A DNA stretch of 64,000 nucleotides. Source: Chitinophagaceae bacterium (GTDB lineage Bacteria; Bacteroidota; Bacteroidia; Chitinophagales; Chitinophagaceae). Every line of letters begins with the position of its first letter. Position 1 is the stretch's first letter. Shown here piece by piece: positions 13,201 to 20,685 of the stretch. A model generated the notes under the pieces. It saw only the letters and a list, made by a program, of their open reading frames with translations. It searched no databases and had not been told where the DNA came from. The translations under genes were made by a program, and so were the position numbers. Location: positions 1-64,000 of the forward strand of contig JADBXP010000003.1 in assembly GCA_020403455.1 (NCBI GenBank). Reading direction: 5' to 3'.

Positions 13201-16200
13201 TACAACCCAAAGCTGTTATCAATTCAATTCAAATCAGCACTTGTGCTGGGGTGACATTTAGCTTTATTCCAGAAAATAATTTGAACGGAATCGTTCCCGG
13301 TGGAACACAGTACCAGTGGACCTCTCCGACCGGTAGTGGATTCTCAGGTGGCTCTGCACAAAACATTCCGCAAAATAATATCAGTGGATTGTTGAGGAAT
13401 ACATCGAATGGTATAACAACAGCTACATATACAGTGACACCTGTTTTTGGATCTTGTTCCAGCAACACGTTTACATTAACAGTGACACTGCATCCACAGG
13501 CATTCATTTCTCCATTCTCCGGAGTAACATGTACAGGAGTTGTATTCAATTATACACCGACCACTTCAGGAGACAATATAATTCCTACTGGAACTACTTT
13601 TACTTGGCCCGCGCCTGCAGGATCCGGCTTCACGGGTGGAACTGTGCAGAATACGCCGGTAGAAACTATATCAGGCAATCTTACCAATAGCAATGCATCA
13701 GCGTTAACTGCTGTCTATACCATTACCCCGCTATCCGGTGGTTGTCAGGGAACAGTATTTTCTTTCACCTTACAGGTGTCTCCTGTGGCATCCATATCAG
13801 CTATTTCTACCGTGGTATGCTCTGGCAGTAATTTCAGTGTGCAGCCAACAGGGCCTCAACAGGGCACCGTGCCCAATGGAACGCTCTATACCTGGTTGGC
13901 ACCTGTTGCTCCGGGTATAACAGGGGGTGCAGCCGGTTCTTTGTTATCTGCAATCAACGGTAATCTGGTAAACACAACTTCGACGTTGGCTTCGATAACC
14001 TACCAGGTTAGTCCTGTAAGCGGATCCTGCACCGGATCTAACTTTACCCTGACAATATTTGTTAAGCCCGTCGCTACGATTGGTGCAATGTTGACTGCCA
14101 CCTGCTCGGGTAATGCGTTTACTGTAAGTCCTCAAAATACAGTGAATGGAACAATACCTGCCGGAACGAAATTTACTTGGGGATTACCGCAGGGAACTGG
14201 ATTCACGAATGGCGCCAATGGAACTATGCAGACAGCAATCAATGGTAACTTAATTAATACAACTACATCAACTGTCACTGCTACTTATTCTGTAACACCG
14301 ATTTCTGATAATTGCACCGGCAACGTCTTTACCCTGACTGTCCAAGTTCAACCTAATCCTGCACTCAGTTCTCTTACATCGGGCAATCCTATTTGCTCCG
14401 GAGAAATATTCAGCTACACGCCGACGAGCGCAACACCGGGTGCCGGGTATAGTTGGACGTATATTCCGACCTCCGGATTGACTGCCGGAAGTCCGTTTAC
14501 AGGAACCGGCAACATTAGCCAGTTACTCACCAATAGCACTACTGCACCTATCACTGCCACTTATTGGTATACGATAACTGCCAATGGATGTACCAGTCCC
14601 TTAACTACTGCAGTTACTGTTCAGGTGAAACCAACGCCTACCCTTAGCAGTACACTTACACCACCGAATATCTATACAGGTACTGTATTTAATTATACTG
14701 CAATCGGTAATGTAGCAGGTACTTCCTTCTCCTGGACAAGAGCTGCTTTGTCTTCCATCAATAACAATATTCCTGGAACTGGTTCTTCAGCTATTATACA
14801 AGAAGTGCTTACGAATAGTAGCAAGGTTCTCGTAGCTGTACCTTACAGGGTGCAGATGACCGCTGCGGGTTGTAGCAATACCCAAACAGTTACAGTTAAC
14901 GTAGTTCCTGACTTGGTTCTGTCTAGCACATTGACACCCGCTCCTGTATGCAGCGGAACATTGTTTGCTTATACTGCAACTTCTGAAGTTTCGGGAGTAA
15001 GCTTTAGCTGGAAGAGAAATCCAATCACTGTCATCAATTCCAATACAGGTAGCAATGGCTCTAATGCCTCCATTTCTGAAACTCTCAGCAGTTCAGCTCT
15101 AGTGCCGGTACCTGTGGTATATGATGTAACTCTGTCTGCATTTGGTTTGTCCAATACCCAGCAGGTGACTGTATTGGTTCAGCCAACACCTTCTGTTGAT
15201 GCAATTGCTTCGCAGACTATTTGTAACCAGGGAGGAACAGCTCCAGTCAATTTTACAGGAAGAGTTACAGGTACAAATTACAACTGGACCAATTCCTTGC
15301 CATCCATTGGGTTGCCTTCAAGTGGTAATGGAAATATCAATTCATTCACCGCAATTAATACCGGTACTGCCCCTATAACAGCCAGAATAGAAATTACACC
15401 TGTATCCAATAGCTGTTCCGGAGTGCCCATTGGTTTTTCCATCACAGTTCTTCCTACACCCAACATCAGTTCACCACTGACTGCAACAGCTATCTGCTCA
15501 GGTACTCCTTTTAATTACACAGTTAGTTCGGATTTGTTGGGAACCAATTTTATCTGGCAACGTGAAACAGTGACAGGCATTATTGCATCCGGAAGTTTGA
15601 CCGGAACAGGTAACATAACACAGCAATTACTGCGCAACCTGACAAACGGACCGATTGTACAAACTTATCTGTATACGCTCAGTGCTGCCGGATGTAGCTT
15701 CAGTCAACGCATTGCGGTTCAGGTGTTTCCCGAGCCGGTATTGACAAGTACACTTATACCGCCACCAATCAATGGTGCCAATGAATTCACGTACACTCCC
15801 TCTGCTTCTTTACCGGGCACTACTTTCAGTTGGACAAGAGCAGTTGTAGCGGGAATTACCAATGCAGTAGGTTCAGGTGTGGATGGTATTCAAGAAATTC
15901 TATTCAATCCAACTACGGCTGCTATCACTGTCACCTATGTTTATACTTTACAGGCAGGGGGATGTTCAGGAACGGGTAGGGTTGAGTTGTTGGTAAGGCC
16001 CAACAGAACAACTTTGTTCCCGGGATCAATCGGAGGAACACAAGCAGTATGTATTGGAACTGCAGCTGCCACACTGGTATCGATTTCGCCCGCATCTGGG
16101 GGTAATGGTACTATCGATTATCAGTGGCAGATAAGCAACGACAATGTCACTTATACCAATATTCCTGGAGCTACCGGATTGAGTTATGATCCTGGCGTTC

Positions 16201-17492
16201 TTTCACAAACTGCCTACTTCAGAAGGGTTGCGGTATCAGGTGACCAGGAGGTGACCACACTTACGGTAACAGTTACTGTAAATAAAGCAGCAACACCTGC
16301 TGTGACTCCTGCAGGTCCTTTGTTCCTGGTAGCAGGTGGCAACTTCACGCTTACTTCAACGACTGCAGTTGCTTATTTGTGGAATAATTCTGCAACGACA
16401 CAAAGTATTGTCGTTAATACAGCCGGTGGTTACAAGGTAACAATCACCGATGCCAATGGTTGTAAAGACAGTTCTAATTTGGTAGCAGTTCACCCACCAC
16501 CGCCTACCACAGTCAATGCAACTTATATAATTGGTAATCCGAGCAATCCGCCGAATTCCGGAGGACAGGTAACGGGACTCCCCGGTTCTACCCTCAGATT
16601 TTATTTATTGCCAACAGGGGGAACTCCGGCTGTTCCGCCTGCTCTGCCGGGAAGTCCGGGAACTTATACCTATTACGTTAGTCAAGTAGTGAATGGATAT
16701 GAAAGCGTTCGGGTGCCTTATACAGTGACGATGATTGAACCATTTAAGATCACAGATCCTCAAAAGGTATTGTCATCGAAACCGGAAATGCAGCCGGACG
16801 GAAGCTTTATTATTAGGTTCACGTTCTTCATTAATAATACATCCACCGTATTGTTAGATAGCATTAGAATGCGTGATGATTTGACAAGGGTATTTCCAAC
16901 CGGGGTTGTATATGATGTAATCTCAATTCGTGCCAGTGGAAATCTCGTGGCGAATCAACAGTTCAATGGAAGTACCAATATTCATCTGTTATCTGACGTA
17001 AGTAAAATGAATCCGGGTGCAAGAGATTCCATCAATCTTGCGATACGCATGGTACCCAATGGATTCTTTGGTACCCTGAAGAATTCAGCAATACTTACTG
17101 CTCAGACATCATTTGGTGCGCTTACCATCACTTCCAATGATCCTTCAGTTTCTACTGGGGTAGGAAATAGGGAACCGACGCCTTTCGAAATACCAGGGGT
17201 TGAAATATTTGTTCCAGGCGGATTCTCGCCGAATCAGGATGGAATGAACGATTTTTTTGTAATCAGGAGACCATCACAAACCACCATTCAATTGGAGATT
17301 TTTAATCGATGGGGTAATTTGATATATAGATCTGCTGATTATAAGAATGATTGGAATGGAAGAACCAATCAGCCGGGTAATGTGCTAGGTGCAGAAATAC
17401 CGGATGGAACTTATTACTATATCATCAATGGTATTGATAGGGCTACAGGAAGAATTACCAGGTTAAATGGATATATAACGCTCAAAAGATAA
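4254..17492 (+). CDS. Giant modular adhesin, T9SS type B cargo
   Basis: The 4,412-residue secreted protein has an N-terminal signal (LIGSVFLLTFQQAKSQ) and is built almost entirely of beta-sandwich modules. First come about 16 PKD/Ig-like modules of about 90 residues (pattern ANAGP..C..L.GN.P..GTG.W). Then come two modules with YQWQRST, spacer modules, and about 16 modules of about 95 residues (CSG..F.VSP...NG.VP.GT.YTW..PTGSGFTGG). Several 'LTPP...GT.F.YTA' modules and a DUF11-like region follow. The last 97 residues (from VEIFVPGGFSPNQDGMND, through NRWGNLIY and DGTYYY) are a gliding-type (type B) T9SS sorting domain. Type B cargo is secreted by T9SS and usually needs a PorP/SprF partner, which follows 10 bases downstream. 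It is likely a surface adhesin or filament, like SprB. No enzyme domain was seen. Confidence 0.95.
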   Translation: MFLTWKTFNLRTFTLIGSVFLLTFQQAKSQNCSVNAGVDELICKNQPFILKGEANGLFAPGGNAIWSQIAGPSVSLGNQVVSGGSIRVNVNGSSQGQIYEFRITARCADGSQIFQDVKFETLPSTVANAGPNIPQLCAGNVIMAANAPITPMETGSWKRVSGPNVTIVNPSSPTTTVVIPEGTTGMTVLQWTIMNTNGCSTSSTVAFTSTGVGGTVNAGPDQNLSPCFNLTQTTNLEGTYAGDGSFGQSGTWTFLSGPNTPVIGNVNSNNTSVSGLMEGTYTFRWTVSGPCANGSDEVSIVVPAARQAITSVGSATRVFCDNTTSTVFSANPPSLTNETGLWTVVSGAGTIVSPNSPTTSITGLTPGASSTFRYTITNNITGCVSAGNYTVRYSTPPTISFANLSTFLPFPQTTVSLPFTFTGGTVTTWQLISGPTGSTLAPLGTTAPVAIGNSTSLDLEGLDQFGTYRFRLVRNAPGGLGGCPAAFTDAFVVASVAPTPSNPGTDILLACNIFHADLAANQPLVGTGSWSMVSKPIGAPDPVIANPLSNITDVSGLVNGVYFFRWLITGGVGTPDQQADVKVVVASLTPTTANAGPNETICAGSPYKMKGNSPALNEVGTWTVSPSAGVVFENVNDPNTKVTGLAASSTYSFTWTITNSCGTSFSSVVITTTSSLGPNLADAGPDQCLGAAVTTFQLAGNAPTGIETGAWKMVSGPMTPTISNSSLYNTSVTGAANGTYLFEWSLSTPGCAANRDTVRITASAPATQASATQSVVNTCGVSSVTLNGNTPLIGTGLWTRLTGPGPVIITNPSSPTSTVTFLSPNFSYTFRWTISNGACPSSSADVKFNISASPSPVTVGPNQVVCGGTSTALSASTVTSGTGLWVLVSGPNAPTFSNLSNPGATISGLVEGVYQLKWTANNGVYCPSQESAIMTVTVRENATANVLAGGTCNASVVQLVGNNGTSGTWTQVTGPNSSAITPNAPNAAIASNLIPGTYTFRYTLPAAGSCAASSATTSITLFAEPTIALAGADQDLCNLSSTTLAGNLPVIGTGLWTVVEKPAGSSPVFTNAASPTSGFTNMLPGDYLLRWAISNGTCTSNSDLVRISYYAPPTTANAGPNQSNGCSSEIFLNGNTPSSGIGTWTQISGAPAIIDAPNAPNSRVHNTVPGVYQFLWTISNGTCQTSTSVVTITVSSVPPVAANAGPGQDICNVGTTATATLAALSPVSPATGLWSVQSKPGAAPDPTFTDASLYNTQVSGLVQGNYELLWTVTNGACQSTSTVTIRVTNQPTAANAGADFDACLFNNVALSGNIITTGTGTWSVFSKPGGSPDPVFADAFSATTQVFGLVAGTYTFNWSSSNGAGCPVSSDQVTVNMVNPPTPAQAGNFQTICVGSTAQMNANSPTVGLGTWSVVSPLTPTLTFTNPNQHNTTVTGFVAGTYTLRWTISSGGCVSSDQTQITVQPALGNNSIGSPQLICSGTAAVALTGTLPTGGNESSYTYQWQRSTTSSSAGFVNIAGANSINFSPGVLTTTTWYQRTITSGACTTPPFTSNTVQIFVEPPITNNIITVPVTNVFCQSGDPEVIAGLVPTGGDGMTYSYQWQRSTTGSTSGFTNISGATAQTYDPPLLTTTTWLRRVVNSGSCIDNSTAGQIIIHPYPVLTSAAFTSTCNNLNFIYKATSSVAGTSFAWSQTSVPQINGGAAVTGSTSTISLVLSNSDNVPVQTQFYYTLTANGCTNPTVFSVTVTVFPTPSVDIPNPPSQAVCNGLTTVAITFSGSPVPGTVYNWTNSISTIGLAAAGSGTTINSFTAVNTTNANITALITVTPMSNGCNGLPKTSTITIYPTPNINTISRAVCTGISFSVSPVNITNGIVPANTLYRWDLPSLTPGLSGGNTGSGATIISGLFSHTSVTAQTATYTVVPSTADCGDAKSFTLVVTINPVADIQPLTTTVCGGITFQVSPVDPTSGRVPAGTRYTWLAPTGSGFTGGISQTIQQNFISGNLTNTVSTITTATYIVTPVTGSCTGLTFTLQVELKPKAIINPLSQTICSGQTFGITPTNPASGVVPDLTTYTWATPTGTSLIGLLSQTTAVSQIFGTLTNTSNIARTATYLVTPLSGDCTGNIFSITVWVNPVVSISNFSRVVCSGTAFNLSAINVTNGIVPANTQYTWSSPELSGTLSGSGSGGPASSITGTLSHTNNVTQTAVFSVIPSSSPCGAGGAFSLTLFVNPIPIISNSLTLTICGGIPFVFTPTDGAEGIIPQNTQYTWLTPTGTGFTGGASRTLSSNFTGQLSNSSSSGATATYTVIPTAPGGCAGQAFTWVVSIVPNAFIAALSTTTCSGIPFQYTPVSGVIPTGTVYDWSSPSGGFLSGGAAGAGESIISGTLNNSSNITRTATYTVTPVAGSCTGSSFTLTVFVSPVAQIGAITTTICSGTGFSISPSNGIIPGGTLYRWLEPSGSGITGGLSQSTFVNSISGTLTNTTSSSALATYIVSPRSGSCDGSNFTLTVTLLPIPSINSLSTQICTGFTFTLTPADITDGLVPMTTTYTWSAPTGTGFTGGLTQTTGVTSITGRLFNAGATPATATYRVIPSASSCSGSAFTVSVTVKPQPAITAMSSTICSGDIYTISPVTGINGTVPPGTLFRQWDGSSWLPPVSTISGTLSNATSSLQSNTLLFEPSADGCTGQTFTATIFVNPRPALNAIALSVCSGSTFNITPQDVAQGVVPSGTRYTWLSPTGSGFSGGVSQSSSLTSISGTLSNNTSGIVSATYQVQSSFLSCAGNTFTLTVDVYPSAAISGLSTTICSGASFGVSPSDITNGRVPAGTLYTWTAPTGSGFSNGSSQTNPVASITGNLINSTSTLRTAVYTITPVSGTCSGSSFSLVVHIQPRPSIQAMTAATCSGVAFTVTPALSAIGIIPAGTLYTWTSPVGTGFTGGSASTSPSSSISGILEMTVNVPTSATYMVTPQSGDCVGSAFSLVVNLQPKAVINSIQISTCAGVTFSFIPENNLNGIVPGGTQYQWTSPTGSGFSGGSAQNIPQNNISGLLRNTSNGITTATYTVTPVFGSCSSNTFTLTVTLHPQAFISPFSGVTCTGVVFNYTPTTSGDNIIPTGTTFTWPAPAGSGFTGGTVQNTPVETISGNLTNSNASALTAVYTITPLSGGCQGTVFSFTLQVSPVASISAISTVVCSGSNFSVQPTGPQQGTVPNGTLYTWLAPVAPGITGGAAGSLLSAINGNLVNTTSTLASITYQVSPVSGSCTGSNFTLTIFVKPVATIGAMLTATCSGNAFTVSPQNTVNGTIPAGTKFTWGLPQGTGFTNGANGTMQTAINGNLINTTTSTVTATYSVTPISDNCTGNVFTLTVQVQPNPALSSLTSGNPICSGEIFSYTPTSATPGAGYSWTYIPTSGLTAGSPFTGTGNISQLLTNSTTAPITATYWYTITANGCTSPLTTAVTVQVKPTPTLSSTLTPPNIYTGTVFNYTAIGNVAGTSFSWTRAALSSINNNIPGTGSSAIIQEVLTNSSKVLVAVPYRVQMTAAGCSNTQTVTVNVVPDLVLSSTLTPAPVCSGTLFAYTATSEVSGVSFSWKRNPITVINSNTGSNGSNASISETLSSSALVPVPVVYDVTLSAFGLSNTQQVTVLVQPTPSVDAIASQTICNQGGTAPVNFTGRVTGTNYNWTNSLPSIGLPSSGNGNINSFTAINTGTAPITARIEITPVSNSCSGVPIGFSITVLPTPNISSPLTATAICSGTPFNYTVSSDLLGTNFIWQRETVTGIIASGSLTGTGNITQQLLRNLTNGPIVQTYLYTLSAAGCSFSQRIAVQVFPEPVLTSTLIPPPINGANEFTYTPSASLPGTTFSWTRAVVAGITNAVGSGVDGIQEILFNPTTAAITVTYVYTLQAGGCSGTGRVELLVRPNRTTLFPGSIGGTQAVCIGTAAATLVSISPASGGNGTIDYQWQISNDNVTYTNIPGATGLSYDPGVLSQTAYFRRVAVSGDQEVTTLTVTVTVNKAATPAVTPAGPLFLVAGGNFTLTSTTAVAYLWNNSATTQSIVVNTAGGYKVTITDANGCKDSSNLVAVHPPPPTTVNATYIIGNPSNPPNSGGQVTGLPGSTLRFYLLPTGGTPAVPPALPGSPGTYTYYVSQVVNGYESVRVPYTVTMIEPFKITDPQKVLSSKPEMQPDGSFIIRFTFFINNTSTVLLDSIRMRDDLTRVFPTGVVYDVISIRASGNLVANQQFNGSTNIHLLSDVSKMNPGARDSINLAIRMVPNGFFGTLKNSAILTAQTSFGALTITSNDPSVSTGVGNREPTPFEIPGVEIFVPGGFSPNQDGMNDFFVIRRPSQTTIQLEIFNRWGNLIYRSADYKNDWNGRTNQPGNVLGAEIPDGTYYYIINGIDRATGRITRLNGYITLKR
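4342..8650 (+). repeat. About 16 tandem PKD/Ig-like modules
   Basis: Coding repeats of about 90 codons within the giant adhesin. I count 16 by the recurring Cys, then 'L-GN', then 'GTW/GLW..VSGP', then 'GTY-F-WTI-NG-C'. The copies differ strongly at the DNA level, so this is an old array and not a recent tandem expansion. The paired cysteines could form one disulphide per module. Confidence 0.8.
9795..14350 (+). repeat. About 16 tandem CSG/YTW modules
   Basis: A second array in the adhesin, unrelated at motif level to the first. I count 16 copies averaging about 285 bases (95 residues). Each has I..LST..CSG..F, then NGIVP.GT.YTW, then TGSGF.GG, then ISG.L.NT and TATY.VTP.SG.C.G..F.LTV. Copies 6, 7 and 9 are shortened or altered before the YTW. 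DNA identity between copies is low by eye. Confidence 0.8.
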
Positions 17493-17502
17493 TTGACAGA
17501 AA

Positions 17503-18441
17503 ATGAAATGGCATTCTTTTACATATAAAATTCTGGCAGTTACGACGATTTTTTTACTGAGCGAAACCATTCATGCTCAGCAAAAGCCAATGTACTCTCA
17601 GTACATGTTCAACATGTTGAACATAAATCCCGCCTATGCAGGAAGCAGAGGGGCGATGTCTGCAGTCGCATTGTACCGCAACCAATGGCTGGGATTTCCG
17701 GGCGCTCCAAGAACTACTACCTTCTCTTTTGATATGCCGTTACAAAATAGGAAAGTTGGTTTGGGCGTTCAGTTTTATGATGACCGAATAGGTATAGAAC
17801 GAACAACAGGGTTCAATGCTATCTATGCATTTCGTTTTCAATTCGCTGGTTCGGGTACTTTAAGTCTTGGCTTACAGGCGGGGCTATTAAATTATCAGGC
17901 CAACTATACGGAAGTGAATACCTATGTTCCCAATGATCCGGCATTCTCTTCAAATGTTCGTGGGATACTTCCTGCCTTCGCAGCCGGGGCTTATTACAAT
18001 TCGGATAAATTTTATATCGGACTATCGACTCCGGCATTATTGAAGACAAAGATTTTGTACAGCAATGCTTCTGAGATTGCTTCAGTTACTTCACGTGATC
18101 TGCATTTGTATTTGGCAACAGGAACAGTTTTCGATCTTAACCAGGATCTGGCACTCAAACCATCTCTGCTTGTAAAAGCTGTGAGTGGTGCGCCAATTGA
18201 GGTAGATATCAACTGCAATTTGTGGTTGCAGAATAAAATTGCATTGGGGGCTTCTTACAGAACAGGTGATGCCATCGTTGGTATGGTGGAATACCAGATC
18301 AATCAGCAATTCAGGTTCGGATATGCTTATGATAAAACCTTCTCAAATTTAGGTACGCTTGTAAATGGAACACATGAAATCATGTTCCGAATGGAATTCG
18401 GATCTCCATCCGTCCGGGTATCTTCACCACGTTATTTTTAA
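17503..18441 (+). CDS. PorP/SprF family T9SS outer-membrane protein
   Basis: The 312-residue protein has a signal peptide ending at HAQ. The mature start (QKPMYSQYMFNMLNINPAYA) is the hallmark of the PorP/SprF family, followed by AGSRG and YRNQWLGFPGAP. It then continues as a typical outer-membrane barrel with AYDKTFSNLG near the end, and no other domain. PorP-like proteins are needed to export, attach or retain type B T9SS cargo, and family members sit beside their cargo gene as here. The gene starts 10 bases after the giant adhesin, so the two are surely co-transcribed. By context it is the dedicated partner of that adhesin. Confidence 0.93.
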   Translation: MKWHSFTYKILAVTTIFLLSETIHAQQKPMYSQYMFNMLNINPAYAGSRGAMSAVALYRNQWLGFPGAPRTTTFSFDMPLQNRKVGLGVQFYDDRIGIERTTGFNAIYAFRFQFAGSGTLSLGLQAGLLNYQANYTEVNTYVPNDPAFSSNVRGILPAFAAGAYYNSDKFYIGLSTPALLKTKILYSNASEIASVTSRDLHLYLATGTVFDLNQDLALKPSLLVKAVSGAPIEVDINCNLWLQNKIALGASYRTGDAIVGMVEYQINQQFRFGYAYDKTFSNLGTLVNGTHEIMFRMEFGSPSVRVSSPRYF

Positions 18442-18454
18442 TCAATTGAGAGGC

Positions 18455-20620
18455 ATGAAAAAAATCTTTTTGGTTCTTTGTATTGTTCTTCTTGCTCGAA
18501 CAGAATCTCTGCTGGCACAATCGAAAGGAAATTACAGAGCCAAGGCATTCTATCAACTGGCAGAGCGAGATTTCCAGGATCTAAAATTTTGGTATGCAGT
18601 CCCTTTCTATAAGGCTGCGTTACAACAAAAATCTGCGGTCTATGATTCCATTTGCCTGCTGCATTTAGCAGAATCTTATTGGCAAATGAAGTACTATGAT
18701 TCAGCTCAGTTTTATTTTTCTCGTTTCGAATCGGTAATTGGTCCTGATTATATGTCATCGCGTCGTTTGGCTGAAATTCAGGCAATAAGACAGCAACCGG
18801 ACAAGGCATTGTCAATTTATCAAAATATAGAAAAGTGCTACCCGGGTTTGCATACCCAATTGGTACAAAATAGGATAAAAGGGTTTTCTCAACCGGAACT
18901 ATTCCTGAAAAATAAAGACAGCTATGCGATTTCTTATTTACGGGATAACTCTTCTGAACAAGATTTTAGCCCGGTATTTTTTCAAAAAGGGGTGCTCTTT
19001 GTCTCAAATAGATTTGGCGGACCGGAATCAGAAAAGGAGTTCGGGTGGGATGGATTACCATATGCGAGAATTTATGAAGTTCCGGACTTATATCAATTGA
19101 GATCTGCAGATACCATGCCTGCCCGAAAAGAAAGAGATCAAAAAATAAACATCATCATCAATGATGATTATACCCCCTCCACTTCCAATGATAATAACAT
19201 TCGCTTAGATTATCGCAATGTGCAAAGAGCAAAGCCCTCTGCTCAACATCGGCCACTGGGTCGTTTCTCCGATCAGTTCAGTTCACTATACAATTATGGT
19301 CCCCTGTGTTTCAATGCATCAGGCGATAAAGTATATTTTACTAGGAACTCATTAAAATCTACTACCAACAAACATCACCTGGAGATCTGTGAAGCAACAC
19401 TGGGTAAAAATGGATGGGGGTCGGTGCGTGTTCTTCCTTTCGTGGACAAGGATTTTGATTACTTCCATCCGGCCATCAATAAAAACAATGACCGGCTCTA
19501 TTTTTCGAGTAATCAACCCGGTGGAAGGGGAGGAGCAGATATTTACATGTATAGCCTCCATCCGGATTCCTCTAAAGCGATTCCTTTGTTGTTAGATGAT
19601 CGCATCAATACGGAAGGAGATGAATTGTTTACCACTTTTTCGGGAGATACGCTCTTTTTTAGTTCAGATGGGCTGCCGGGTTTAGGTGGGTTGGATATTT
19701 ATGCAGCAACAGAAAAAAATGGTGCAATCTCAAACCCCATTAATATTGGAGCACCTGCCAATTCTAATTTTGATGACTTCGGACTTATATGGAATGATGA
19801 AAAGCACTACGGATTTTTTAGTAGCAGCCGTCTTGGATCGGATGATATTTTCCGGCTTGACTTGCTCCGTTATCCTATCAAGATAACTGGAAGTGTTTTT
19901 GATGCATCCACCGGTAAAGAGATGCAGGGAGCGCTTGTTCAGTTGATACAGAAATCTTCAACTGATGACCCCAACCAGCAAATGATAACTGAATTATATG
20001 GAGCATATCGTTTTCCGGTAAAGTCAAGACAGCGGTACACTTTAATCATTAGCAAGCAAGGGTATTATACGGATACACTGCAGGTGAATGGAGATACCAT
20101 CGTTAATGATCTTCAATTGCCTCCGGTGATACTTCGTCCACTGCCACCTCCACCGCCACCACCTCCACCACCTGCTGATAGTGATGGGGATGGCATACCC
20201 GATAGTGATGATAAGTGTCCTGACTTGAAAGGAGATGCTGCCAATTTGGGATGTCCTGAAATCCAAAAGAAATTAAATGAGTTGGCTAAAATGGTTTACT
20301 TCGAGACCGATAAGGATGTGCTCACACCCGAAGCCATCAAGCCACTAGATGAAGCCGCTGCGATATTGTTATCCTACCCACAAACTACATTGATTATTGA
20401 GGGGCATACAGATAATATGGCAGGAAAAGCTTACAATCTTGATTTATCCCTGCGCCGGGCCAAGCGTGTGAAGAGTTATCTGGTTTCGAAAGGAGTTGCT
20501 GCCACGAGATTTACAAAAGTTGAGGGCTTTGGGATGGCAAAACCCATTGCAGATAATGCCACTCCGGAAGGTAGAGCAATGAATCGAAGGGTGTATATCA
20601 AGGCACAGTTTTATGAATAA
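18455..20620 (+). CDS. PorE-like protein: TPR, beta-propeller, TSP3, OmpA domain
   Basis: I chose ATG 18455 because it follows the PorP-like stop by 13 bases, has a GAGAGG-like site before it and begins a signal peptide (MKKIFLVLCIVLLAR). An upstream in-frame ATG would lie inside the PorP-like gene. The 721-residue product has TPR-like helices (about 20-140), PD40/WD40-like blades (LYFSSNQPGGRGGADIY, LFFSSDGLPGLGGLDIY), a carboxypeptidase-regulatory-like domain (about 470-545), a proline run, a thrombospondin type 3 calcium motif (DSDGDGIPDSDDKCPD) and an OmpA C-terminal domain (IIEGHTDNMAG, RRAKRVKSYL). TPR, propeller, regulatory domain and OmpA together match PorE, which ties the T9SS to peptidoglycan. 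The TSP3 segment is an addition to that plan. Confidence 0.88.
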   Translation: MKKIFLVLCIVLLARTESLLAQSKGNYRAKAFYQLAERDFQDLKFWYAVPFYKAALQQKSAVYDSICLLHLAESYWQMKYYDSAQFYFSRFESVIGPDYMSSRRLAEIQAIRQQPDKALSIYQNIEKCYPGLHTQLVQNRIKGFSQPELFLKNKDSYAISYLRDNSSEQDFSPVFFQKGVLFVSNRFGGPESEKEFGWDGLPYARIYEVPDLYQLRSADTMPARKERDQKINIIINDDYTPSTSNDNNIRLDYRNVQRAKPSAQHRPLGRFSDQFSSLYNYGPLCFNASGDKVYFTRNSLKSTTNKHHLEICEATLGKNGWGSVRVLPFVDKDFDYFHPAINKNNDRLYFSSNQPGGRGGADIYMYSLHPDSSKAIPLLLDDRINTEGDELFTTFSGDTLFFSSDGLPGLGGLDIYAATEKNGAISNPINIGAPANSNFDDFGLIWNDEKHYGFFSSSRLGSDDIFRLDLLRYPIKITGSVFDASTGKEMQGALVQLIQKSSTDDPNQQMITELYGAYRFPVKSRQRYTLIISKQGYYTDTLQVNGDTIVNDLQLPPVILRPLPPPPPPPPPPADSDGDGIPDSDDKCPDLKGDAANLGCPEIQKKLNELAKMVYFETDKDVLTPEAIKPLDEAAAILLSYPQTTLIIEGHTDNMAGKAYNLDLSLRRAKRVKSYLVSKGVAATRFTKVEGFGMAKPIADNATPEGRAMNRRVYIKAQFYE

Positions 20621-20685
20621 TTGGTTACTTTAAATTGAATTGTATATTTTTCACGACCATAATTTTTCATCTGAAAGTTGATTCT

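Noticed and set aside
4595-15466. Many open frames of 60-140 codons antisense or out of frame within the adhesin gene
   Set aside because: They are shadows of a repeated Thr/Ser/Gly-rich coding sequence; none has a family motif or plausible start.
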